From Diplolepis rosae (lineage: Eukaryota > Arthropoda > Insecta > Hymenoptera > Diplolepididae), in contig JAPYXD010000704.1 in the NCBI GenBank assembly GCA_030998225.1, positions 10,354,001 through 10,418,000 of the forward strand: DNA of 64,000 bases, read 5' to 3'. Shown here piece after piece: positions 46,877 through 58,566 of the stretch (position 1 is the first letter of the stretch; every line of letters begins with the position of its first letter). A program made the position numbers and the translations under genes. The notes below the pieces were generated by a model. The model searched no databases and was not told the DNA's origin. It worked only from the letters and a program-made list of their open reading frames with translations.

Positions 46877-49800
46877 GTGAGGATAATCATCAATTCTTTG
46901 TATTAAAAGGTAATTTCATCAATTTTTTGAGGAAATTGTTGAGACTGTTTCATATTTATAAGTGGGAAAAATTCGAAAGAACTTTAAATTCATTCTCTGT
47001 ATTGAAACTAAAGGGATGAACAAAATAACTAATGAGGGTTGAAATTTAATTCAATTCAGAGCATTTAATTATTCTCATATCCTATTTTCCTATTTACTTG
47101 ATAACATCCTTAAATAATAAAAATTAAAACTATTTTTTAATAAAACTAGTAAAATAGTAGGAAAACTCGTGAGAACAATTTGGTCCAACTTCTACAAGTT
47201 TGCGCCCAAAATACGTAAAATTTCGTTTTCAAAATTTGGGAAATTGCACATAAGATAAAAATAAATATGATTGTATACAGATTTTGATAATATTGACCTT
47301 TCTTTTAATTATAAATACCAAAAGTGATCTATCTACTTCCGTTTTTGTCTTCTCTACAATTTCCTAAAATAAAAAAATAAAAAATTTTACGTATTTCGAG
47401 TGCAAAAATACAGAAATCGCACGAAGTTGTTTACACGAATTTACTACTATTTTCAAGTATCAGATGCCCTTAACCTAAACTTCTAATACGTCTATTCTCT
47501 AGTGAATGTCATTTAATAAACCTTCATTAAGCCTCTGAAAGATAAAAATTACGTATACATACAAAAATAGTAACAATACTAAATAGTTTATTTCTGAAAT
47601 AGTCAATAATTTCCTCCATGGGAATTGAAGCCTTCACCCTATAGTACTATTTTTAATTATTAATTATTATTTCATTTTGAATTAAATTTTTTACAACCTA
47701 TATTTAGAAGAGAGTTGTGAATAATGGGATATAAGCTTAACTCAATTTCAAGTGGTTCAATTCACTAGATGAGTGATAAAATACTTGATAGAACAACAAA
47801 GTGCAATATCCACACATTAAAAGTAAAGAAATCGAAATTCTTATTTTGTAGCGATAAATTAAGAATAGTGAATAGTTGATATTTATAACAATTTCACAGT
47901 ATTTAAGCTTTAATTGCCTGCTGGCTTTATTAAATTTGCGGTTTAGTGATTTCCATGAAGAATATTTTTATTTTTAATTCGTAAACAGGTAAAATGGGAC
48001 GATATTTAAGTGAATATTACGAGATTAGTTTTTGAATTCATTAACTTATTAACTAAAGTTAACGTATAAAGACTATTTATTTAAAAAATCAATATAATAT
48101 GTTAAACACATTTTTTCACTAAAATAAATTTTTTTAATTGTAATAAAGTTTAAAAATTAAAAACAAAATTTAAGTTTGTACCATTGTCTTGCCCACTTTA
48201 CGAAACAGGTACAATTTACTTCCTTCACAAATTTTTTATTATTAGCCCAATTATTATAAGCCCGACTCTCCCCTATATTTTTCCCTTAAAAATTCTCTAC
48301 AATTCCATTTGACACTAATTAACACTTTTTAAAATTAGGTGCTGTTGTGGTTAACTTTTTGAAGAAGAAATAGAATTGTTGAGAAGTAACTAAAGAACAA
48401 AATGGGTCTCAGTAATTAATACTGAACTAAAATTACACAATACAATTTTCGACTTTTCTCTTCATATATACAGTTTTTAAATATGAATTTTCGCTGCTAG
48501 AATTCTATAGGATTTTTATAAAATACTTGGTTGAATCAACTCAATAAATTGTATCCATACAAATCATCTTCACTTGCATGAAACAAATTCTTTGGTTAAG
48601 TTGTCCAAAAATTTGGTCAACTGTATGATAAACAAATTTTTTGGTTTATCTAACTGGATTTTGATTGGATTAATCAAATTTACTTGAAATTTAACCCCTT
48701 CACTGCGGATGACGTGTATACACGTCATGAAGGAAAGTTCCTGATGAATTGACGGATTTCATTGAAAATTGGTACTAAGGGGTTATTTGGGTCGCTGAAT
48801 ATGAATTCGAGGTCGAAATTCTAAATTTCGAAATGGCTGATCCAATATGGCGACTATAAATTTTGAAAAATCCAATGAGTTGGCGGATTTGGATAAAAAT
48901 TGGTACTACGGGATTATTTAGGTCGCTGAATACGAATTTGAGACTGAAATTTTTTAATAAGATTCTGTATCATGTGATGTATTAATTTTTTGATCTAAGT
49001 AATTGTTTTTTTTAATCAATTCAGTTTACTGGATGTTTATTTAAAAACTAAAGTTGTTTATTATCTTCTATTTACACAAGATTTAATATTTTTTTAACTA
49101 CACTTATCATCTGCAAACTACATTTTTAATTCTAAAAAAATCTTGGTTTCTTTTATTTCTATTGATCCTTTACAAAATACATACACCGATTTTGGATAGA
49201 ATGGCACGAAAACGGCACATTTTCCATAATTTAAAATATTTTATGTAACTTTTCGAAAAAGTGATTTAATTTGTATCTTTATATTATTAGCCATTATATG
49301 ATTGCTCATGATAAAAAACTAATTTCCAATTATTTGACATAAATTTGAGATCGTTTCAACTATGTCCGTAATATCCCATTGAATCAAAAATATATTATTT
49401 TAATTAAAAATTATCTAACAGCTCCTGATCTTTTTGACATTTACACAAGAGTAATAAATCTTTAAAAAAATACAGTTCAAAACATTCCAATAAAAAATAT
49501 CTTAATTTAATTAAAAATTATCTAACAGCTTCTGACTTTTCAGACATTGACACAAAAGTAATAAATTAAAAAAATAAAATAAAATCCAAAACATTTGAAT
49601 AAAAAATTACAAGGTATATGATCAATAAAATAATCCATGGAATAATAAAAAAGTTGACTGAATTCTTTAACGTTTACTCTTCTCATTTATGTACATACAC
49701 TGATTGTCTGTTCAAAACGACGATCGTAAAATATATAAAATAAGGGATGTCGGAAGCATTCTATACACAAGATATCGATTATTTGTTGGTGTTACTAACT

Positions 49801-52800
49801 AAATTCCAGATGATGAAAGGCGTGTATTTCCTGCGTTCCTTAACACCAGCGGGAATAAAAGCTTTTTTTAAATATACTTTTTATGTATCTATATATATTC
49901 TTGCACCTTTTAGAATGAGGTTAATTAGGGATAGTCTGATAAATGAGTTTAGAGATAAAATTATTTATATTTCCAAAAAGAAGGAACACTCATATTTGCA
50001 AAGGCTCTGGTATATATACCAAGTGTATATATAAACTAAGATTTTTCGTTAAGTCAAGCGATATTGTGTTTAATCAACTGAAATATTTGTTTGATGCAAT
50101 CAAATCTTATCCAAGCGAATCATCATTGGTTGTATAAAACAAATTCTTTACTTGGGTTAACCAAATATTTCACTGCGTGTAATGATCTCCCCTAAATCTG
50201 AATTAGTCACAATTTTGATTAACTAAGATTTAGAGAGATATTATTATTTAAATAATGTTTAAAATTTCAAATTTCCACGTAAAATGCAGTAAAATTTTCA
50301 TAAAAGATGAAAAACAAAACTTGTTTCGATCAACCAAATAATTTGCTTCATTTAACCAAAGATGTTTTCATTAGCTGCAGTTTGGTTGAATCAAACAAAT
50401 ATTTTTGTTGATTTTATTAAATTTTGTTTGACCCAACCAATGATCTCAGTTCATTGAAAAAAATAGTTTGGTTGAATCAATTTCCTTCTTCTTGGTGTGC
50501 ACTTAGAAAAATATTTGGGTAACTCAAATAAACTTTTGATGTAATAAGCAAAAAATTTGTTCATTATAACTAAAGAACTTTTGTTCATTCAACCAAATTT
50601 TATTAGACTGAACAAAAGATTTAGGTTTCTTTAGCAAAATGGTTTGTTTAGATCCAGTATAACACATTACTCAATAAGTTCGTAGAATGGCTAATAAACA
50701 ACTGTTAGGCAGAATTCGACTTTATTCATCAACATAGTCTCCTTCAAGAGTGACACATTCATTCCAACGCTTCTCTAAAATTTCGATGTCTTTTTTACAC
50801 AACGATTTATCTTTGGCCTCAAAATACGCTTCAGTTTCCGCAATCACTTCTTCATTGGAGCCAAATCTCTTTCCCTGGAGCATTCTTTTTAGGTCTTCAA
50901 ACATGTAGTATACTGAAAAAACAGTATAGCTGAGAGAACTATATTTTGGTCCTCAGAACCAGAAAATATTGCTATCAGACCAATGCTACGGTATGGTCCT
51001 CAGAACTATACGAGTATAGGTGAGACAGCTATACTGGTATTCCTAAACGTCATATTGCTCCGCGAAGGATACAAGTTCGTTGATATGACAATCCCCATCT
51101 CTTAATTTTCTCTTCACCCACTCGTCCATAGCAGTTGTGGATTTTCACGTGTAATAAAAGAATACGCGATACGCATAAATTATATTTCAAGCAAAGAAAA
51201 AATGCTTCTAACAAATCGACAAACGTCTCGAACAAATGACACTTCTTTCTTACTTCGAGGTTAGAGTCGCGTGCATGCGAAGCAAGGTATAGGTAGCGCG
51301 GCAAACCAGTATAGTTGTCTCACCTATACCAGAGACACTATATACCGGTATAGGTCGGACAGCTATACTTCTATCGTTGCATGAACGAAATTATATTGGT
51401 GCGATGGAAAAATACGCGTTTCGGTGCGTCACGCATTCATTTTAGCTACAACGCCAATATCGTATAGTCACGACAGCTATTTTGCTGAGCTCAAATTCTG
51501 TATAGTTTTCTCAGCTATACTGTTTTTTCCGTGTGTTGTGATCGACTTGTGACACGGTGAATTGTCTTGGTGAAAGAGCACTTTTTTCTTCTTCATTTAG
51601 GGTCGTTTTTTCGCAATTTCTTCTTTCAAACGCACCAATAATGCAATATAATATTCGTTATTGATTGCCTTTCCTTTCTCAAGGTAATCGAAGAATAAAA
51701 TACCGTGCGCGTTTTTGTCGGAAGTACACAGAACAGGTACAATAACTTTCCGATTGATGGCGCGAATGCAAGTGGCGTAAAAAAATTGCCGCTTCCCTTT
51801 GTTCACTCAAAATATTCTGACATAACCGCAAATTAAAGTTAATATTTGCAAATTTTTGTAAAGATTCTTTATTTGAAACTATGATTTAAAGTATAAAATT
51901 GAAAGCGTTGATGTATTTTTTACAAAAGTAGTATGTTTGAGGTTGTTTAAAAAAAGTGTATAATGAGAGTTTAAAAAAATGTGTCGATTACGTGAATCCA
52001 CTATTATGTTTTGTATACATGTATATAATTCAGTGATCCCAGAACGTGGGAGCTTGCGGCCCCCACCATAGACCCCACCAGCTCATGGCTTCTTCCTCGC
52101 TCGACTGCCATAGGTTGGTTGAATGAGGAAGACACAATGAGCTCGAGGCATCTATGGTGGGGGCCGCCAGCTCCCACGTTCTGGGATCACTGATATAATT
52201 AGAGAACAATAAACAGAAGTTATTAATATAAAATGTTACCATAACAACCTGCATGCATGCAAAGGTACCCGAAGAATTCATTTTTTATACGCTACTTGCA
52301 GGAGTGCCATCTCTTGGGAAGTTCCCGTACTCAATCAATGTACTTCCGACAAAAAGATGCTCATTTACAGTTACATTAGTTTGGTCTCCTTATGTCTATT
52401 CTCCATGACACTGCCTTCTGATATCTTTAAGGTGTCAGCTGTCTCATGCAACTTGAATTTACTATCGACCAAAACCATTTTGTGGACTTTTTTCATGTTT
52501 TCTGGAACAAATGCGGAATTTGGGCGACCAGAGCTTTCGGCATCATCGGTGTTTGTATCGCTCCCTTTAAAATCGGCAAACCACTTCTCTACCATTTGTC
52601 TCAATAGAGCAGAGTCCGGATAACACCTGTCAAGCCATTGCTTTGCTTGAACGGTATTTTTTCCAATTAAAAAGCAAGCTTTATTAACACATGAAATTGA
52701 GATTTTTCCATTGCTTTGAAAATTACAAAAGTAGCGTCACTAAAACGACTGTAACATGTGAACTAAACGTCAGACTGTTATGAAATTTTAACTTCTATCG

Positions 52801-55800
52801 TTTGAAGGTTGGTGCTCTCTAAAAATCATATGGATTTATTAATAGTACAATAGTATTATTCAAAGTATTGCCCATCTGAAGCTATGACTTTTTCCCATCT
52901 TTCTGGCAATTTGTGGATTCCATCCCAAAAGAACTGCACTGGCTTGGCGACCAAGAATGAATCAAGCCAATTTTTGATACCCTGTTCTGATGTGAACCGT
53001 ATTCCAGTGAGGGCGTTCTGCATCGACGGAACAAATGGTAGTCAGAAGGCGCAACGTCTGGGCTATAAGGCGGGTGGGGTAAAACTCCCCATCCACTGTT
53101 TTACAAATAGTTCTTAACCGGAATAACAACATGGGGCCGAGCGTTGTCATGATGGAAAATTATTGCTTCGTGTCTGGTCCCATATTCCGGGCGTTTTTCG
53201 GATATTGCTCTCTTCAAACGGATTAATTGAGTTCGGTAGCGTTCTCCATTGATGGTTTCACCCGGTTTTAGCAGCTTATAATACAGCACACCCTTCTGAC
53301 CCCACCAAATACAGAGTATTGCCTTCGCGCCATGGATATTCGGCTTTGCCGTTGATTTGGCTGGGTGACCCGGTTTCACATATGATTTTTTGCGCTTGGG
53401 GTTGTCGTAATGGATCCATTTTTCATCAGCAGTAACAATCCGATGCAAAAATGACTTCTTTTTGTGGCGTTCCAGCAGCATTTCGGACATGCAAAACCGC
53501 CTTTCAACGTCTCTCGGCTTGAGTTCATGTGGAACCCAATTTCCTTGCTTTTAAATGTATCCGGCTGCTTTTAAACGTTTTGAAATGGCTGCTTGAGTGA
53601 CTCCCAAAGATTCTGCGAGCTCTTCTTGTGTTTGGCAACAATCTTCATTGAGTAATACTTCCAGTTCTTCATCTTCAAATTTTTTTGGCTGCTCAGGACG
53701 TTCTTTGTCTTCCAAGCAAAAATCACCACTTTTAAATCGTGCAAACCACTTTTGGCACGTTTTCTCAGCTAGAGCATGTTCACCATAAACTTCCACCAAA
53801 ATACGATGACTTTCGGCAGCAGTTTGCTTTATATTAAAGTAATGAAGAAGAACTCCCCGCAAAAACACTTTTTCAGGCACTATGTTCGACATGTTTGAGT
53901 GAAAAAAATTATTGTTGTTTACGCTTCAAATGAATGACATATACTAAAAAGGGCGCACAATGACAGTAGCTTTCCAACGCATGTTCGGAATATTGGAACG
54001 ATGGAATAATAATCAAGTTAGGCCATCTCTTAGCAAACCGCACGAATTAAGTTATAGATCCAATATATGTCATCCTAAGAACTTATTGAGTAATGTGTTT
54101 TTTTCTGGGTGTTTATTTTAACATTCAGAATAATATATTTGGTTGGATCAATAAAACGATTTGTTCATTATACAATTCCATATCATTACGAACCAATCCG
54201 CAAAGCTTTTTGTACCGCATTTAATACCAATTCGAGCCAAATTTTCGATTCGCATAAATCTGAAGTCGGAATGATTCGGATTCATTCGGATGGAAAATTC
54301 GGATTGGATCAATCCAAGCTTGGATTCATTCGCATTGATGAATTGGATTGAAGCAGAATGAATCGGATTAAGTCGAATTGATTTTTGACCGTTTCCCATC
54401 AAACGAGATACGAGAAGTTTTTCGGATTGGTTCGGAAATAGACTTTGGAAATGCTCGGAATAGCTCTGATTCGCTCGGATTAAATTCCAATCCAAAACCT
54501 TCGCTAGGGTGTTTTTCTTTCATTTCAGTTGATTATACCAAATATTATTTGACTTGACAAAAAATGGTGGTTCCCTTGACACAATGGTTTGGCTGTATCA
54601 AATATATTTTTTCTGGGTGTACTTATATATAATAAGAAGTGAATGCTCCAAAACTTGTATACAATGTTGAAAATATAAATAAATTTTATCGATTTCTATA
54701 TTTTTAATCCAAATTGCATAATCTTATTGTTTATCGCAAATTGTCACATAGACCAACAAAAGGTTAAAGATTTTTTGGATATACTTTTTGAGTTCAAATT
54801 TTTTTGTATCGTATATAAGAAATAATATATGTATTAATTTTTAGCTCTTATCACAAATATCTGTCGCCGAAATGGAAATGAAAACGACAATGTAGTGTCA
54901 CGAATTCCGTCGACTTTAAGTGTGACGGCTGTTGACGTTGTTGTCGCTTGCCAACCTTCACCGTCTCATTCGATCCTGACATTGACCCCTGGAAGGACTC
55001 GGAACATCGACCAGGACATGGAAGCCTTGAGGCTCAGTCGCCAGGATAATCCCTTCCTCCAGGTAATAATCAATGAAATGCAAAATGAACCTGATTTTTT
55101 TATTCCATTTAAATTTTTTTCCCATTTTCAACATTACAGAAATGAAATTTAATCAAACTTTAATTAATTTTAGGTGTTAGCAAGTCGAGAAAACCTGGTC
55201 GAGTCAATCGAAGAATCTGAATCTGATGATGCTATTTTAATGTCTCAGGTCAGGCGAGTTTTTATTAAATTTGCTTTCAGAGATTTTTTTCATGTACAGT
55301 GCTACCCGTGAATAAGGCCTCCTCGAAAAAGGCCGTTTTTAATTTTCGCCCGAGCGCTTCCCCCTACTACTTGCTTGAGACAAAAAAGCCAAGTTAACGG
55401 AAACACAACCTGTCAATAAGGCCTCTCGCTGAAAGTTAACTTTATCATTAATTATATTTGCTTCAAAATTTCTTGATTAATAATTTTCATGAATAATTTA
55501 ATGTTCATTAATTATTAAATTTCCCTTGGTCGATGATACAAGAAAAATTTAATTTATAGTACACTCTGTCAATTAAATACCGAGAAATGTTAGTTGCCAA
55601 CCAAATTTCTGGCGCTCAATCGTTTAACAAGTTGCAGGAGGCTAACGAATGGTCTGTCCAACTGCCAGTCCACTGTAATCAGGGCAGGGTGGGTGTCCTT
55701 CTAGTTACCAAAGGCTTAATTAAGCATGAGCTGAGGGGAGGAGATTTCTGGCTTACCAGAGGCTTAGTGTGGAGAAACAGAGGCCACCTGGATTACCGGA

Positions 55801-58566
55801 GGTTTAATCAAGAGAGCGCGGAGGTCTGCTGACTTACTAGAGGCTTAAACAAGGAAGAGCTGAGGAAAAGGAGCTTTCTGGCTTACCAGACGTTTGATCA
55901 CGGAAGCGCGAGGGGCTGCTTGATAACAAGAGAGTTAATTGAGGAAGAGTGGAGGGCTTCTGACTTTCCGGAGACTTAATTAAGCAAGAGCTGGAAGGAA
56001 GAGCTTCCTGGCTTACCAGAGACTTAGAGGGGAGACACAGAGGCTACTTGCTTTACCGGAGGCTAAATTAAGAGAGCACGGGGACCTGCTGGCTTACCAG
56101 AAACTTAATCAAGGAAGAATGGAGTCCTCCTGGTTTACCGGAGGCTTAATTAAGCAAGAGCTGGCGGGAGGAGGTTTCTGGTTTACCAGAGGCTTAGTGA
56201 GGAGACACGGAGGCTGGCTTACCAGAAGCTTAATCAAGGAAGAACGGAGGCCCCTCCTGGTTTACCGGAGGCTTAATTAAGCAAGAGCTGGCAGGAGGAG
56301 CTTTCTGGCTTACCAGAGGCTTAGTGGGGAGACACGGAAGCCACTTAGCTTACCGGAGGCTTAATTAAGAGTCCGCGGGGTCCTGCTGGCTTACCAGAGG
56401 CTTGAACAAGGAAGATCTGGAAGAAAAGAGCTTTCTGGTTTACCAGAGGCTTAGCGAGGAGACACGGAGGCTGGCTTACCAGAAGCTTAATCAAGGAAGA
56501 ACGGAGGCCTCCTGGTTTACCGGAGGCTTAATTAAGCAAGAGCTGGCAGGAGGAACTTTCTGGCTTACCAGAGGCTTAGTGGGGAGACACGGAAGCCACT
56601 TAGCTTACCGGAGGCTTAATTAAGAGAGCGCGTGGTCCTGCTGGCTTACCAGAGGCTTGAACAAGGAAGATCTGGAAGAAAGGAGCTTTCTGGCTTACCA
56701 GAGGCTTAGTGAGGAGACACAGAGGCTGGCTTACCAGAAGCTTAATCAAGGAAGAACGGAGGCCCCTCCTGGTTTACCGGAGGCTTAATTAAGCAAGAGC
56801 TGGCAGGAGGAGCTTTCTGGCTTACCAGAGGCTTAGTGGGGAGACACAGAAGCCACTTAGCTTACCGGAGGCTTAATTAAGAGTCCGCGGGGTCCTGCTG
56901 GCTTACCAGAGGCTTGAACAAGGAAGGTCTGGAAGAAAAGAGCTTTCTGGCTTATCAGAGGCTTAGTGAGGAGACACAGAGGCTGGCTTACCAGAAGCTT
57001 AATCAAGGAAGAACGGAGGCCTCCTGGTTTACCGGAGGCTTAATTAAGCAAGAGCTGGCAGGAGGAACTTTCTGGCTTACCAGAGGCTTAGTGGGGAGAC
57101 ACGGAAGCCACTTAGCTTACCGGAGGCTTAATTAAGAGAGCGCGTGGTCCTGCTGGCTTACCAGAGGCTTGAACAAGGAAGATCTGGAAGAAAGGAGCTT
57201 TCTGGCTTATCAGAGGCTTAGTGAGGAGACACAGAGGCTGGCTTACCAGAAGCTTAATCAAGGAAGAACGGAGGCCTCCTGGTTTACCGGAGGCTTAATT
57301 AAGCAAGAGCTGGCAGGAGGAGGTTTCTGGTTTACCAGAGGCTTAGTGAGGAGACACGGAGGCTGGCTTACCAGAAGCTTAATCAAGAATGCGGTTATAT
57401 TTCATTGTGTAATTTAAAATTTACACAAGCGGCGTAGGAGTCTTAAACTGAGTTAACACCTCAGGTCCTACTCTATGAAAAACTGTTTCAAGACTAAGGA
57501 AAAAATGTGGCTTTAGCCGACAAATATTTTTTTCTGAGTTTCTCTTATTCTTTAGAAACTTTTGTCCTGTACGTTTATTTAAAAAAAAAAAACAAGGATT
57601 TTAATATTTAATATTTGCTTAATTTGAGGCACTATAAAAAACGGCCTTATTCACAAGGGAGCAACTTTTTATTTTTTCTAATTTTATATTATTCTTGAGA
57701 ATCAAAAGTTAACTGCACAAAAAATTTTAATAATTTTTCTTTTTAAGAAACTTTTATCAATTTTAACAGTTTTGAGTTTCTAAAAGTCAAGCATAGAATG
57801 ATTTTTAAGTACATTGGGCTAATTGTAAGTGAGTCACGCGATAAAAAACAGAATTTTATTTTTCCTTAAAATTTTTCTACATAACGATTATTGTTGACTG
57901 AAACTTTGAGATGTAATTAAAGACAATATGTCCAATTGTTGACGATTGCTCAAAATGAATTCAAGTCTGCAACTCTCCGTAATATGTCCTTCTTCATACC
58001 TAAAGTATCAGCAAAAAACATTCGTTATTGTAGACAAATTTTGAGGGAAACTGAAATTGTTTTCTTGATCACTTGACCCACTTAGTTTATGCCTTCAGAA
58101 GAGTTTTTATCTACGCCAGGATCTAATTAAAATAGAGTAGCACAAACCGTCCAGAAAAGACAAGAAATATCCTTGAAATATAATATATAAAAATATAAGT
58201 GCCAGAGAAATTTCGAGGACAATAAAGTTTAATAAATTGTAATTGTTTCTCATGAATTATGATTGATCTCTACTTTATATCTTCTTCATGAAGAATTTAA
58301 AAATATTTTATATATTTAATGAATTATTTTATTTTAAAAGGAGTTGGGAGATTCAGATCCACTTACATTAGCTCAAGTGCACGAGCATCTCGTGAGGAGT
58401 CCTCCACCTGCCTCTTGGTCAAATATATCAATGTTCCATTTTCATCATCAAAATAGCACAGGGAAAAGTGAATCCACAGCTCATTATAAGAGTCCACCAA
58501 AAACCCCAGCACGACAGTTCAACGATGTGGAACTCTCGAAAAGTGAACCACCTATAGACATAAGAG
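46717..58566 (+). CDS. Unrecognised spliced host gene (gene 2)
   Basis: Four exons have compatible phases: 46717 (or 46736)-46876, 54845-55062, 55174-55248 and 58341-58566. The exon 1 end leaves one nt and exon 2 starts with two, joining as Ala. The visible product has about 225 residues. It starts with a basic N-terminus (EKIKRKGAAFLSNLFKLKKL), followed by LTLTPGRTRNIDQDMEALRL, an acidic SRENLVESIEESESDDAILM and GDSDPLTLAQVHEHLVRSPP. A Ser/Thr/Pro/His-rich region ends PPIDIR. It has no transmembrane segment or catalytic motif. A sharp Ser/Pro composition and the acidic patch suggest a disordered scaffold or regulatory region of a larger protein. I do not recognise the family. The gene continues beyond 58566. 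Confidence 0.65.
46877..48690. other. Intron of gene 2, no gene seen
   Basis: AT-rich intronic DNA. 48510-48690 carries TTGGTTGAATC-type MITE sequence. Nothing else recognised. Confidence 0.4.
48691..48960 (+). mobile_element. piggyBac-like element end
   Basis: TTAA followed by CCCCTTCACTGCGGATGACG matches the general form of piggyBac-like termini. A perfect 20-bp palindrome, ATGACGTGTATACACGTCAT, lies at 48709-48728. A unit with AATTGGTACTA then GGTCGCTGAATA and GAAATT is repeated in tandem (about 48773 and 48897). The other end was not found, so this is a 5' fragment. Confidence 0.65.
48961..50499. other. Intron of gene 2, AT-rich with MITE pieces
   Basis: 50070-50175 and 50320-50499 consist of TTGGTTGAATC/AACCAAA MITE sequence. 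50188-50232 is a tiny CACTGATTC-family relic with CCTAAATCTGAATTAGTCAC and GATTTAGAGAGA ends. No gene. Confidence 0.4.
50911..51533. mobile_element. CACTGAAAAAACAGTATAGC MITE, copy 2
   Basis: It begins TACTGAAAAAACAGTATAGC and ends GCTATACTGTTTTTTCCGTG. It shares the ACTATATTTTGGTCCTCAGA and GTATAGGTGAGACAGCTATA blocks with 22930-23630, but has no inner 239-bp insertion. It interrupts the mariner A transposase. Confidence 0.88.
52031..52192. mobile_element. hAT-type MITE with 8-bp target duplication
   Basis: CAGTGATCCCAGAACGTGGG at 52031 mirrors CCCACGTTCTGGGATCACTG ending 52192. The two arms remain complementary for about 45 bp (GGCCCCCACCATAGA / TCTATGGTGGGGGCC). The 8 bp ATATAATT is perfectly repeated outside (52023-52030 and 52193-52200), the target size of hAT elements. 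It is 162 bp. A possible relative of its terminus is CACTGAGCCCAGAACGTG near 13935. Confidence 0.95.
52809..53960 (-). mobile_element. Mariner B (mauritiana-type)
   Basis: The ends TTGGTGCTCTCTAAAAATCA (52809) and a mirror-like CTAAAAAGGGCGCACAA (ending about 53960) match imperfectly. It carries a near full-length transposase relic and is inserted in the 5' part of mariner A. Confidence 0.8.
52856..53892 (-). pseudogene. Mauritiana-type mariner transposase pseudogene
   Basis: This is essentially full length (about 345 codons). It starts MSNIVPEKVFLRGVLLHYFN, then KQTAAESHRILVEVYGEHAL and RFKSGDFCLEDKERPEQPKK in the paired helix-turn-helix domain. A single TAA follows AAGYI and the frame continues through NWVPHELKPRDV. 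All three catalytic acids persist: IVTADEKWIHY (Ala for the usual Gly), IFHHDNARPH and PDVAPSDYHLF. A second TAA follows VKNYL. A frameshift occurs near the C-terminus, which still ends in a KLPERWEKVIASDGQYFE-type sequence. With only two stops and one frameshift it is the least decayed transposase here. Confidence 0.9.
54112..54620. repeat. GATTCGGATT-rich degenerate repeat within MITE ends
   Basis: TATATTTGGTTGGATCAATA near 54134 and CAAATATATTTTTTCTGGGT near 54598 are MITE-like ends. 54230-54500 between them consists of loosely repeated (A/G)ATTCGGATT and AATCCGAA motifs in both orientations, e.g. GATTCGGATTCATTCGGATG. It is non-coding, although two frames stay open because stops are avoided by the repeat. 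Confidence 0.5.
54845..55062 (+). CDS. Gene 2, second visible exon
   Basis: The acceptor is TTAATTTTTAG before 54845 and the donor is CTCCAG|GTAATA at 55063. It starts with 2 nt of a split codon. It encodes LITNICRRNGNENDNVVSRI, ACQPSPSHSILTLTPGRTRN and DQDMEALRLSRQDNPFLQ. G+C is well above the background. Confidence 0.8.
55174..55248 (+). CDS. Gene 2, third visible exon
   Basis: This 25-codon exon has phase-0 ends (acceptor TAATTTTAG, donor CTCAG|GTCAGG) and encodes VLASRENLVESIEESESDDA followed by ILMSQ. A 111-nt intron precedes it. Confidence 0.78.
55297..57668. mobile_element. Tigger-like element carrying a minisatellite
   Basis: The left end, TA then CAGTGCTACCCGTGAATAAG, continues GCCTCC. 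The right end near 57640-57668 is the approximate mirror (GGCCTTATTCACAAGGGAGC). The CAG start, TA target and the GTGAATAAGGCC core suggest the pogo/Tigger group. Between them lies the GC-rich tandem array. The right boundary is imprecise. It is in the third visible intron of gene 2. Confidence 0.6.
55590..57390 (+). repeat. Higher-order minisatellite (CTGGCTTACCAG units)
   Basis: About 34 subunits of roughly 35-50 bp each carry the hairpin core CTGG(C/T)TTACC(A/G)G followed by AGGCTTA. Six consecutive subunit types form a higher-order unit of about 255 bp that repeats with near identity from about 56140 (starts near 56402, 56657, 56912 and 57169). The upstream part (55590-56140) is more diverged. 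Open frames inside, such as 56402-56623, 56914-57135 and 57169-57417, encode LAYQKLNQGRTEASWFTGGL-type repeats. They stop at TTAA each unit, so protein coding is unlikely. Confidence 0.92.
57669..58340. other. Intron of gene 2, no gene seen
   Basis: AT-rich intron sequence up to the acceptor at 58340. Confidence 0.5.
58341..58566 (+). CDS. Gene 2, fourth visible exon
   Basis: The acceptor is ATTTTAAAAG before 58341 and the donor is AAGAG|GTATAT at 58567, leaving one nt of a split codon. It encodes ELGDSDPLTLAQVHEHLVRS, PPASWSNISMFHFHHQNSTG and a Lys/Ser/Pro stretch ending PPIDIR. The following exon was not identified. Confidence 0.72.

Larger units (their letters stand above)
50722..52670 (-). 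pseudogene. Mariner A transposase fragments
   Basis: The N-terminal piece (52371-52670) reads DRCYPDSALLRQMVEKWFADF and TLKISEGS. The middle piece (51540-51806) contains ILFFDYLEKGKAINNEYYIA and KRP. This continues into VLFHQDNSPCHKS, the second catalytic acid. The C-terminal piece (50722-50904) has FEDLKRMLQGKRFGSNEEVI and ends LEGDYVDE. The segment with the first catalytic acid is missing, and so is the SPDLAPSDY segment with the third, lost at the MITE insertion point (about 27 codons). Confidence 0.88.
50662..54099 (-). mobile_element. Mariner A, expanded by later insertions
   Basis: The TIRs ACACATTACTCAATAAGTTC (50662) and GAACTTATTGAGTAATGTG (ending about 54099) define the element. 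Between them are pieces of its own transposase on the minus strand plus three later insertions: a CACTGAAAAAACAG MITE (50911-51533), a hAT MITE (52031-52192) and mariner B (52809-53960). It lies in the 8-kb intron of gene 2. Confidence 0.85.
50500..54111. mobile_element. TTGGTT-type MITE split by mariner A
   Basis: The left terminus CACTTAGAAAAATATTTGGG starts at 50500 and the right terminus TTTTTTTCTGGGTG ends at 54111. The two are separated by a mariner of about 3.4 kb inserted near the MITE's right end. The pairing is an inference from the typical CACCCAGAAAAA terminus of this family. Confidence 0.5.

Noticed and set aside
51050..51304. 84-codon minus-strand frame, similar to 23354-23545
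   Set aside because: Both lie inside the CACTGAAAAAACAG MITE and reflect shared repeat sequence, with differing indels.
55590..57390. CRISPR-like spaced repeats or a coding repeat protein
   Set aside because: Subunits are contiguous and spacers are not unique; frames end at the same TTAA in each unit. It is a minisatellite.
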